Source: Pseudomonadota bacterium (GTDB lineage: Bacteria; Pseudomonadota; Alphaproteobacteria; Rhizobiales; Xanthobacteraceae). From it: DNA of 8,518 nucleotides. Position numbers and translations under genes: made by a program. Position 1 is the first letter of the stretch. Each line of letters opens with the position of its first letter. Under the pieces are notes generated by a model that was not told the origin of the DNA, made no database searches, and saw only the letters and a list, made by a program, of their open reading frames with translations. Location: the NCBI GenBank assembly GCA_023392205.1, contig JAEVZN010000337.1, positions 1 through 8,518 on the forward strand, written 5' to 3'. Positions 1-5,877 of this stretch are shown here, in pieces.

Positions 1-202
1 CCTGTTCGGCTGCGCGCCGCAACTCTGAAGCGCCGGCATGGCAACCCGACGCCTCTGCAGTGGCAGGCTCGCCTTTCTTCTGAAGTCCATCGCCTTTTGC
101 CAGAGCCGACAACAGCAATCCGTCGACAGGAAGATTCGCATCCGACGCGACGTCTTGCGTCACCGATGCGGCTTCCCTGACGAGTTGATGCAATACTGTC
201 AT
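1..202 (-). CDS. bchY: Chlorophyllide a oxidoreductase subunit Y, N-terminal fragment
   Basis: Partial gene: the first 67 codons, running off the left edge. BchY pairs with BchZ as the catalytic (nitrogenase MoFe-like) component of chlorophyllide oxidoreductase, which reduces the C7=C8 bond of ring B with electrons from BchX. The visible N-terminus starts MTVLHQLVRE and reaches a GCHAG motif at residues 53-57, followed by an Ala/Arg-rich helix. I recognise this as the conserved BchY beginning. Its cysteine is a likely iron-sulfur cluster ligand, by analogy with the BchN/BchB enzyme (inference). The ATG is preceded by AGGGG three to four bases upstream and lies 15 bp after the bchX stop, so it is co-transcribed with bchX. 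The identification also rests on the usual bchC-X-Y-Z order. No stop codon is seen in this frame up to the edge. Confidence 0.88.
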   Translation of the reverse strand, partial: MTVLHQLVREAASVTQDVASDANLPVDGLLLSALAKGDGLQKKGEPATAEASGCHAGASELRRAAEQ

Positions 203-217
203 TGGCCCCTGCAATCT

Positions 218-1204
218 TCAGACGTTGTCGTAGACGACTTCGAGCGATGCCCGCTCGATGACCGTTCCGCCGCACATATCGGCAAGCGAAGCCGGCTCCA
301 GAACGACATTCCGGCCCGTCACATCGCTGGTGAACAATCCGAGCAATCCGTCCTGCGTCAGCGGTGTCGGCCGCAGGGGAGGTGCATCGGCGACGTTCTG
401 CGCAAGTTCCTCGAATACCGGCGCCCAGCGTTCGCCGGGCCGTCCGATGATTTCGTAATTCGCGCTCTTGCGGCGGATGTCGTCGTCGGCCGGGATCGCG
501 GCCAGGATCGGGATGCCCGCGGCCTGCGCGAAGGCAGCGGCCTCGCCGGTGCCATCGTCCTTGTTGACCACCATGCCGGCGACACCGACATTGCCGCCGA
601 GCTTGCGGAAATATTCCACCGCCGAACACACATTGTTGGCGACATAGAGAGATTGCAGATCGTTCGAACCGACAACGATCACTTTCTGGCACATGTCGCG
701 TGCGATCGGCAGGCCGAAGCCGCCGCACACCACGTCGCCAAGAAAGTCGAGAAGGACATAATCGAAGCCCCATTCATGGAAGCCGAGCTTTTCCATCAGC
801 TCGAACCCGTGAATGATGCCGCGGCCACCGCAGCCGCGGCCGACTTCGGGCCCACCGAGCTCCATGGCGAAGACGCCGTCGCGCTTGAAGCAGACGTCGC
901 TGATCTTCACCTCATCGCCGGCGAGCTTCTTCTTCGCCGATGTCTCGATGATGGTCGGGCAGGCCCGGCCTCCAAACAGCAGCGACGTGGTATCGCTTTT
1001 CGGATCGCAGCCGATCAGCAGAACGCGCTTTCCTTGCTGCGCCATCATGTATGAGAGGTTGGCGAGCGTGAAACTTTTGCCGATTCCGCCCTTGCCGTAG
1101 ATCGCGATGACCTGCGTTTCCTTGGTCACGGGTCCGGAATGGACGGCGTCCGGTCCGATCGCAGCTTCCGCGCGTAATGACGCGGCCATGGTCGGTGCGT
1201 TCAA
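218..1204 (-). CDS. bchX: Chlorophyllide a reductase iron protein subunit X
   Basis: BchX is the ATP-dependent, nitrogenase Fe-protein-like reductase that feeds electrons to BchYZ in bacteriochlorophyll a synthesis. Numbered from the upstream ATG at 1240, it shows a P-loop GKGGIGKS at 49-56, GCDPKSDTTSLL at 77-88 (switch I region), Cys137 in GRGCGGRG and Cys172 in DVVCGGFG. The two cysteines are the [4Fe-4S] ligands shared across the dimer. The protein ends SLEVVYDNV, typical of BchX. Start choice: the TTG at 1204-1202 overlaps the bchC stop (TTGA) and has GGAGG eight bases upstream, giving MNAPTMAASLR and 328 residues. The ATG at 1240 would overlap bchC by 40 bp and has no good ribosome site. 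The ATG at 1189 lacks one at the right distance. The family usually has a poorly conserved N-terminal extension of 25-45 residues, so all three starts remain possible. Product identity is firm; only the start is uncertain. Confidence 0.95.
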   Translation of the reverse strand: MNAPTMAASLRAEAAIGPDAVHSGPVTKETQVIAIYGKGGIGKSFTLANLSYMMAQQGKRVLLIGCDPKSDTTSLLFGGRACPTIIETSAKKKLAGDEVKISDVCFKRDGVFAMELGGPEVGRGCGGRGIIHGFELMEKLGFHEWGFDYVLLDFLGDVVCGGFGLPIARDMCQKVIVVGSNDLQSLYVANNVCSAVEYFRKLGGNVGVAGMVVNKDDGTGEAAAFAQAAGIPILAAIPADDDIRRKSANYEIIGRPGERWAPVFEELAQNVADAPPLRPTPLTQDGLLGLFTSDVTGRNVVLEPASLADMCGGTVIERASLEVVYDNV

Positions 1205-2136
1205 GAGGGCGTCCTCCAGTCCAGAATCATCTTCAGGCATCCCGGATCCGAAAACGCCGTGCGATAGGCATCGGCCGCCTCGGACGCGGGATGGGCATGT
1301 GTGATCAGGTTGTCGAGCGACAGCCTGCCGTCACGCAGGAAGGATTTCACCGCAAGCAGATCAGGCTCGCGCCATTCGGCAGCAACGCGAATGCGCGCTT
1401 CACGCATGAAGGCCGGCGGAAAGGAAAAGCTCAGCGACTCGCTGTAGAAGCCCGCCAGCACAACTTCGCCGCCAGGCGCAAGTCGCGCGATCAGCTTATC
1501 CAGCAAGGTCGCATCGCCGCTCACATCGCAGATGGTGCTGTAATCGCTTCGCGTGTCCTCATCCGGGTGAATGACGGGATAGCCCTCCGCGCCACCGTGA
1601 CGGTCCGCGCGCGTTTCCCATACGGTTGGGGTCTCACCGCCGGCCACTAGGCAAAGCCTGGCGAGGAGACGTCCAAGCACCCCATGACCGACGATGAGAT
1701 CGGGTGATGGCCCTGCGCCCAGCGCATGTTGCGCGGTCGCGGCCAAAGCAAGGAGGACAGCACGCTCGCCGAGGGAGCGCTCCACATTGATTGCGCGCGC
1801 GCCCGGCAAGACAAGTCGCGCGGCGGCGCCGCCGAACAATCCGCGCACATCCTTGAAGCAGCGCGCGCCGGGGCAGAAAACCTGATCGCCTTCCTGATGA
1901 CCGGATGCTGGCCCGGCCTCGACCACACGTCCTACGGATTCATAACCGGGGACGAGCGGATAGCCCATGCCTGGAAAGGCGGGCATGCGGCCTGTGTAAA
2001 AGAGGCGCTCCGTGCCGGAGCTGATGCCGGACCATTCGACGTCGACCACGACATCTGCGGCATCCGGCGACAACAGTTCGAGGCGGCTGAGAGAGAGCCT
2101 CCCCGGTTCCTGCAGCACCACCGCCATCGTATCCAT
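1201..2136 (-). CDS. bchC: 3-hydroxyethyl bacteriochlorophyllide a dehydrogenase
   Basis: BchC oxidises the C3 1-hydroxyethyl group to acetyl in the late bacteriochlorophyllide a branch. The 311-residue protein has the medium-chain dehydrogenase fold: an N-terminal GroES-like half with GISSGTERLFYTGRMPAF (residues 37-54, a BchC hallmark) and GYESVGRVVEAG near 64-75, then a Rossmann nucleotide site LIVGHGVLGRLLARL near 147-161. Length matches the family (about 310). The start is ATG at 2136 (MDTMAVVLQEPGRL), as in relatives. A second in-frame ATG lies three codons downstream, and no strong Shine-Dalgarno precedes either. The gene has its own promoter in the 85-bp gap behind crtF. Its TGA stop is embedded in the probable TTG start of bchX, which suggests coupled translation of these consecutive enzymes. 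Confidence 0.94.
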   Translation of the reverse strand: MDTMAVVLQEPGRLSLSRLELLSPDAADVVVDVEWSGISSGTERLFYTGRMPAFPGMGYPLVPGYESVGRVVEAGPASGHQEGDQVFCPGARCFKDVRGLFGGAAARLVLPGARAINVERSLGERAVLLALAATAQHALGAGPSPDLIVGHGVLGRLLARLCLVAGGETPTVWETRADRHGGAEGYPVIHPDEDTRSDYSTICDVSGDATLLDKLIARLAPGGEVVLAGFYSESLSFSFPPAFMREARIRVAAEWREPDLLAVKSFLRDGRLSLDNLITHAHPASEAADAYRTAFSDPGCLKMILDWRTPS

Positions 2137-2177
2137 TTTGAAAATTCCGACCGTCAGTTCAGCGCAACGAACTTGGG

Positions 2178-2195
2178 TGTAAGTTTAAGATGACA
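2178..2195 (-). promoter_or_regulatory. PpsR/CrtJ operator box 2 (perfect TGT-N12-ACA)
   Basis: The minus strand reads TGTCATCTTAAACTTACA, a second exact TGT-N12-ACA palindrome, eight bases downstream of box 1. It contains the putative bchC -10 (TAAACT) at box positions 9-14. Two palindromes with an 8-bp gap are the arrangement described for cooperative CrtJ binding at bchC in Rhodobacter capsulatus. Confidence 0.87.
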
Positions 2196-2203
2196 GTTTT
2201 GGT

Positions 2204-2221
2204 TGTCAATCCATATTTACA
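2204..2221 (-). promoter_or_regulatory. PpsR/CrtJ operator box 1 (perfect TGT-N12-ACA)
   Basis: The minus strand reads TGTAAATATGGATTGACA, an exact match to the TGT-N12-ACA palindrome bound by the photosynthesis repressor PpsR (CrtJ). Its last six bases form the bchC -35 hexamer TTGACA. Binding here would occlude RNA polymerase under repressing (oxic or light) conditions. It adjoins the crtF TAG stop (2224-2222). Confidence 0.87.
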
Positions 2222-3376
2222 CTAATCGCGGGAGGCCGTGATCGCGCCTGTAAGCATTGGTCGGCGCGTTCGCAATTGACGGACCCGCACAAACCCGGTT
2301 TCCAGCAACATGGATCGCAATTCCGCAGCCGCGCGCGGCCGCCCCTGGCCCATTGCCAGCAGGTAAAAGCCGAAATAGGCGTCGCCCATGCGCTCGGCGC
2401 CGGGCGTTTCCGCGAAGGGCTCTGCAATCAGAAGCACGCCGCCCGGAGGCAATGCGGCATGGATCGCTCGCAGCAAATTCAGCACGACAGGATCGTCGTG
2501 GTCATGCAGCACACGGACAAGCGAGATCACATCGGCGCCGCGCGGCAATTCGCCCTCAAGAAAGCTGCCTGCATGAATTTCGCATCGATCCGCCAGATCG
2601 CCTTGAGCCATCGTGCGCTCCGTGCGAACGGCGACAGCCGGAAGATCGAGAATCTGAAATCTCAGCGACGGATACCGCTTGGCCGCAGCGGTGATGAAAG
2701 CACCCTCGCCACCGCCGATATCGAGCAGGCAGCGATGACGTTTCAGCGAAATCGCATCAAGAATATCGTGCGCGACCAGCGCCTGAGACTCCGTCATCAG
2801 GCGGCTGTATTCGGCAACGTCATCACTATCGGCCTCGCCGGCCCCTGCCTTTGCATAAGCCCAGAATCGCGACATTTCGGTGTGAGATTCGCCGCGAAGA
2901 AGCGCCACCGGATCCTGCAGATCGCGGTACAGCATCGCATGATGACGAATCATCGCGGCAACCGACGGGTTGCCATTCAGGGCCGCACCCAGCATGCTCA
3001 ATCCGTAGCGCCCGCCACTGCGTCGCGAGACCAGACGGAGCGCGATGGCACCGCGCAACAGGCGCTCGGCTGCAGCGAGTGGCAAGGACATTCGCCGCGC
3101 CAGTTCCGCCAATGTCCTTGGCTTGTCCTTGAGATGATCGAACAGACCAAGCGACACGCAGGCAAACAGGATCTGCGAATAGACAAAGCCTGCGCACAGA
3201 TCGAACAGAGCCTGCGCTTCCCGCCTTGCAATGCCGCGCGTGAACGGAAAAGATGAGGAAAGGCGCTGAAATCCGGTATTTTCAAGCAGCCGGTCGCGTG
3301 CTGCGAACAGATTATCCGCAACAGAAATACGATTGTTGATATCACCCGGCCAATCGCGTCGGTCGGCGGCACTCAC
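2222..3376 (-). CDS. crtF: Hydroxyneurosporene/demethylspheroidene O-methyltransferase
   Basis: CrtF transfers a methyl group from S-adenosylmethionine to the tertiary 1-hydroxyl of acyclic carotenoids, giving methoxy end groups (spheroidene or spirilloxanthin series). The 384-residue protein has an N-terminal helical dimerisation/winged-helix part with ALFDLCAGFVYSQIL (56-70), typical of CrtF. A SAM-binding motif I follows, LLDIGGGEGAF at 217-227, then RVLHDHDD (288-295), where the His matches the catalytic His of plant-type O-methyltransferases, and GGVLLIAEPF (312-321). The start is GTG at 3376, overlapping the crtE stop as GTGA, so translation is probably coupled to crtE. No strong Shine-Dalgarno is seen. 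The TAG stop abuts the bchC operator. Length agrees with the family (about 380-395). Confidence 0.93.
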   Translation of the reverse strand: MSAADRRDWPGDINNRISVADNLFAARDRLLENTGFQRLSSSFPFTRGIARREAQALFDLCAGFVYSQILFACVSLGLFDHLKDKPRTLAELARRMSLPLAAAERLLRGAIALRLVSRRSGGRYGLSMLGAALNGNPSVAAMIRHHAMLYRDLQDPVALLRGESHTEMSRFWAYAKAGAGEADSDDVAEYSRLMTESQALVAHDILDAISLKRHRCLLDIGGGEGAFITAAAKRYPSLRFQILDLPAVAVRTERTMAQGDLADRCEIHAGSFLEGELPRGADVISLVRVLHDHDDPVVLNLLRAIHAALPPGGVLLIAEPFAETPGAERMGDAYFGFYLLAMGQGRPRAAAELRSMLLETGFVRVRQLRTRRPMLTGAITASRD

Positions 3377-4239
3377 GCGGCGTGCTGCGCGAGACTCTTC
3401 GGCATCAGCCGCTTCGCCTCAAGCATGATGATTGCCCGCAGGTCTGCTGCCCCCCGGCACGGTGGGATCGCGGCAATGGAATCCCTGACCAGTGATTCAA
3501 GGCGCGCAACGGCGCCGGAGACTCCGAATTCGCGCGTGGCACTTGGACGGCCCAGGGCCTCGTCGCGGCCAATGGGCTTTCCGATTTCATCGGGCTCGGC
3601 GACAGCATCGCGGAGATCGTCCGCGACCTGATAAGCTTCGCCGAGCGTCTCTCCGAGGTTTCGCCACCCTTCAGGATCTGCGCCTGCAGCCGCCGCTCCG
3701 GCGCATGTGGCAGCCGAGAACAACGATCCGGTTTTCGCCCGATGGTAATGTGCAAGGTCCACATTCGGCTCACATTCCCACGCCTGGCCGGCAACGATCC
3801 CGGATGGCGCGCCGACGGCACGCGACACGATCAGCAGCAGGGAACTCATCCGCATCGGCGTATAGGAAAGCCGCGCCAGATTCTGGAAAGCCAGGACGAT
3901 CAATGCATCGCCTGACAGGACCGCCAGCGGCTCTCCGTAAGCACGATGGACGCTCGGCAATCCGCGCCGCGTTGCTGCATCGTCGAAGCATGGAAGATCG
4001 TCATGTACGAGCGAGGCACAATGCAGGAGCTCGATTGATGCCGCAGCGATCTCCGACACATTCGCATCGTCCTCGCCACAGGCCGATGCAACGGCAAGGC
4101 AGAGGCGCGGCCGGACGCGTGCGCCGCGCGGGAAAACCGAATGCTGCATCGCAGCGTGGAGCCGTGGCGGACACGAAGGGCCATCGGCGCGCATCAGGGC
4201 TGAGTTGAGGGCCTGCTCGATCCGGGTGACTGCATCCAT
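3373..4239 (-). CDS. crtE: Geranylgeranyl diphosphate synthase
   Basis: CrtE extends farnesyl diphosphate with isopentenyl diphosphate to geranylgeranyl diphosphate, the precursor of phytoene and of the bacteriochlorophyll tail. Numbered from a TTG at 4245, the first aspartate-rich motif is HDDLPCFDD at 81-89 followed by RRG. A conserved GEPLAVLSGDALI stretch lies near 104-116, RAKTGSLF near 169-176, and the second aspartate motif VADDLRD at 207-213. These are the prenyltransferase substrate- and Mg-binding sites. I chose ATG at 4239 (MDAVTRIEQALN, 288 residues) because GGAG lies eight bases upstream (4251-4248). The TTG at 4245 would be only two or three bases from it. The gene is first in the crtE-crtF-bchC-bchX-bchY block, divergent from crtD, and its TGA overlaps the crtF GTG. 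Confidence 0.94.
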   Translation of the reverse strand: MDAVTRIEQALNSALMRADGPSCPPRLHAAMQHSVFPRGARVRPRLCLAVASACGEDDANVSEIAAASIELLHCASLVHDDLPCFDDAATRRGLPSVHRAYGEPLAVLSGDALIVLAFQNLARLSYTPMRMSSLLLIVSRAVGAPSGIVAGQAWECEPNVDLAHYHRAKTGSLFSAATCAGAAAAGADPEGWRNLGETLGEAYQVADDLRDAVAEPDEIGKPIGRDEALGRPSATREFGVSGAVARLESLVRDSIAAIPPCRGAADLRAIIMLEAKRLMPKSLAQHAA

Positions 4240-4268
4240 GGCCAAAGCTCCGAAGGTTGCGCCGTATG

Positions 4269-4286
4269 TGTAATCTTTGCTTGTCT
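4269..4286 (+). promoter_or_regulatory. Degenerate second PpsR/CrtJ half-box
   Basis: The plus strand reads TGTAATCTTTGCTTGTCT. The left half TGTAA is good, but the right end TCT departs from ACA at two positions. It lies exactly eight bases from the better box at 4295-4312, the same spacing as the perfect pair at bchC. That spacing is the main reason to call it; on its own it would not qualify. Confidence 0.42.
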
Positions 4287-4294
4287 ATTGAGTG

Positions 4295-4312
4295 TGTCAA
4301 GTTAAATTGACT
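4295..4312 (+). promoter_or_regulatory. PpsR/CrtJ operator box, one mismatch
   Basis: The plus strand reads TGTCAAGTTAAATTGACT, matching TGT-N12-ACA except for the last base. It is a near-complete inverted repeat (TGTCAA / TTGACT). On the minus strand it carries the crtE -35 TTGACA. On the plus strand it carries the putative crtD -10 TAAATT at box positions 9-14, the same offset as the -10 in bchC box 2. Confidence 0.7.
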
Positions 4313-4344
4313 ATTGCGCGGTTGGAGTGGATTTCGGGGAGACA

Positions 4345-5877
4345 ATGCCGCTGTCGCAAGTGGTCATCGTCGGAGCTGGCGTCGGAGGACTGGCGGCGGG
4401 AGCCGATCTGACGCGGTTCGGGCTCGACGTGACCGTTCTGGAAAAGGGCGACGCACCGGGCGGCAAAATGGCCGCGCTCAACGTGCACGATCTTGCCATC
4501 GACAGCGGACCTACCGTGCTGACAATGCGGGCGATTTTCGATTCTCTCTTCGCCGATGCCGGCCAGTCACTGACGGACCATGTCACGCTGCGCCCGCTCG
4601 ACATCCTTGCCCGCCATGCCTGGAGCGAGACAGAACAGCTCGATCTCTGCGCTGATCTGCGACGTTCTGCCGACAATATCGGCGTGTTCTGCGGTGTTCT
4701 GGAGTCGCGTCGGTTTCTGGATTTCTGCGAACGCGCCCGCGCGATCTTCTCAGCGCTCGACCGCACCTTCATGCAGGCGCAACGCCCCTCGCCCGTCGGC
4801 CTGATGACCTCGTCGGGAATGGCCGGACTGCCGGGGCTCCTGCGCATTTCTCCATTCGCCACTCTCTGGGACGCGCTCGGAAAATATTTCCACGACCCGC
4901 GCCTGCGGCAATTGTTCGGCCGCTACGCCACCTATTGCGGCTCCTCGCCATTCCTTGCGCCGGCCACGCTGATGCTCATCGCCCATGCCGAGCAGGACGG
5001 CGTATGGAGCGTGGACGGCGGCATGACCCGTCTCGCGCAGGCGCTGGCCGGCCTCGCACAATCGCAGGGCGCTAAGATCCGCTACGGCTGCCGCATTGCC
5101 AGCATCGGCATCGCGCATGGCAAGGCCGCGCATGTCATCACGACCGACGGCGAGCAGATTCCGGCCGATGCCATTGTGTTCAACGGCGATGCCGCGGCGC
5201 TCGCCAACGGATTGCTCGGACAGGAGGCTGCGCCCGCGATCCCTCCCATCGCCCGCGAGACCCGCTCCCTCTCAGCCATCACATGGTCCGCATCGGCGCG
5301 CACCTCCGGCTTTCCGCTGACACGCCACAACGTTTTCTTCTCACGAAACTATCGGGCGGAATTCGACGACATTTTCAAACGTGGCAAAGTGCCGGAAGAG
5401 CCCACCGTCTATGTCTGCGCGCAGGACCGCATTGACGAAGAGCCGCATGCAGGCGGTGACGAGAGGTTGCTCATTCTGATCAACGCCCCGCCGTCTGGCG
5501 ACCGCCCCGCAGAGCTGGAGATCGAACGATGCCGCGAACGGACATTGCAGCAAATGGCCCGCTGCGGACTGAACGTCACGCTCGATGCGCAGCGGACCAT
5601 CGAACGGACACCGCGGGATTTTCAGCATCTGTATCCGGGGACGGGCGGCGCCCTTTACGGGCAGGCCTCGCATGGATGGATGGCGTCGTTCCGCAGGCCG
5701 GGATCACGGACGGCGATTCCGGGACTTTATCTCGCGGGCGGGAGCGTGCATCCGGGACCGGGCATCCCGATGGCCGCCTTGTCGGGCCGGCTGGCGGCAC
5801 AGGCCCTGATGCAGGATTTGGCTTCGCGCGCGACGTTCCGCCGAACGGCTATGCGTGGTGGTATGCCGACGCGATAA
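4345..5877 (+). CDS. crtD: 1-hydroxycarotenoid 3,4-desaturase (methoxyneurosporene dehydrogenase)
   Basis: CrtD is an FAD-dependent desaturase of the CrtI family that introduces the 3,4 double bond into 1-hydroxylated acyclic carotenoids after CrtC. The 510-residue protein begins with the dinucleotide fold VVIVGAGVGGLAAGADL (6-22) and VLEKGDAPGGKM (31-42). It ends with the family C-terminal FAD motif, YLAGGSVHPGPGIPMAALSG, at about 462-481. The Ser/Val-containing GGSVHPG variant and the crtC neighbour favour CrtD over CrtI. The start is ATG at 4345, with GGGGAG three bases upstream (a short spacing). GTG at 4327 would add six residues. The last roughly 18 residues form a basic, Met-rich tail whose DNA also encodes the start of the CrtC core in another frame. 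The gene is first in the crtD-crtC operon. Confidence 0.92.
   Translation: MPLSQVVIVGAGVGGLAAGADLTRFGLDVTVLEKGDAPGGKMAALNVHDLAIDSGPTVLTMRAIFDSLFADAGQSLTDHVTLRPLDILARHAWSETEQLDLCADLRRSADNIGVFCGVLESRRFLDFCERARAIFSALDRTFMQAQRPSPVGLMTSSGMAGLPGLLRISPFATLWDALGKYFHDPRLRQLFGRYATYCGSSPFLAPATLMLIAHAEQDGVWSVDGGMTRLAQALAGLAQSQGAKIRYGCRIASIGIAHGKAAHVITTDGEQIPADAIVFNGDAAALANGLLGQEAAPAIPPIARETRSLSAITWSASARTSGFPLTRHNVFFSRNYRAEFDDIFKRGKVPEEPTVYVCAQDRIDEEPHAGGDERLLILINAPPSGDRPAELEIERCRERTLQQMARCGLNVTLDAQRTIERTPRDFQHLYPGTGGALYGQASHGWMASFRRPGSRTAIPGLYLAGGSVHPGPGIPMAALSGRLAAQALMQDLASRATFRRTAMRGGMPTR

Larger units (their letters stand above)
2137..2221 (-). promoter_or_regulatory. bchC promoter region with sigma70-like elements
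   Basis: An 85-bp AT-richer gap between the crtF stop and the bchC start. Reading the minus strand, TTGACA (2209-2204) is a perfect -35 hexamer. After a 16-bp spacer, TAAACT (2187-2182) matches the -10 consensus at four of six positions. Transcription would begin near 2175, giving a leader of about 40 bases. The -35 sits at the end of one PpsR/CrtJ box and the -10 inside a second. This is the repression geometry established for bchC in Rhodobacter capsulatus. The crtF stop codon ends directly against the first box, so transcripts from the crtE promoter would read through it. No terminator hairpin is visible. This matches the crtEF-bchCXYZ superoperon idea known from Rhodobacter. Confidence 0.8.
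4240..4344. promoter_or_regulatory. Divergent crtE/crtD promoter region
   Basis: A 105-bp AT-richer gap between divergent start codons. Towards crtE (minus), TTGACA at 4300-4295 is a perfect -35. The best -10 after a 16-bp spacer is AAAGAT (4278-4273), only three of six. Towards crtD (plus), TTGTCT (4281-4286), a 16-bp spacer and TAAATT (4303-4308) give four of six in each hexamer. Transcription would begin near 4316, about 30 bases ahead of the crtD ATG. Both promoters overlap the same two PpsR-like boxes, so one regulator could control both directions. Ribosome sites are GGAG (4251-4248) for crtE and GGGGAG (4336-4341) for crtD. The promoter assignment is inference from hexamer spacing. Confidence 0.68.

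Noticed and set aside
38..1054. Long open frame (338 codons) on the plus strand opposite bchX
   Set aside because: It lies antisense to an unmistakable bchX gene, and its translation is Arg/His/Ala-rich with no recognisable motif. It is the usual shadow of GC-rich codon use.
2276..3256. Long open frame (326 codons) on the plus strand opposite crtF
   Set aside because: Antisense to crtF, with a composition typical of a GC-driven shadow and no domain or ribosome site of note.
4282..4299. Third PpsR-like site TGTCTATTGAGTGTGTCA
   Set aside because: It ends in TCA rather than ACA, overlaps both better-placed boxes and breaks the 8-bp spacing, so it is probably chance.
5529..5675. Further 5' extension of crtC to the ATG at 5529
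   Set aside because: These 49 codons lie wholly inside crtD, and their translation shows no CrtC-like conservation. The ATG at 5676 is already a generous start.
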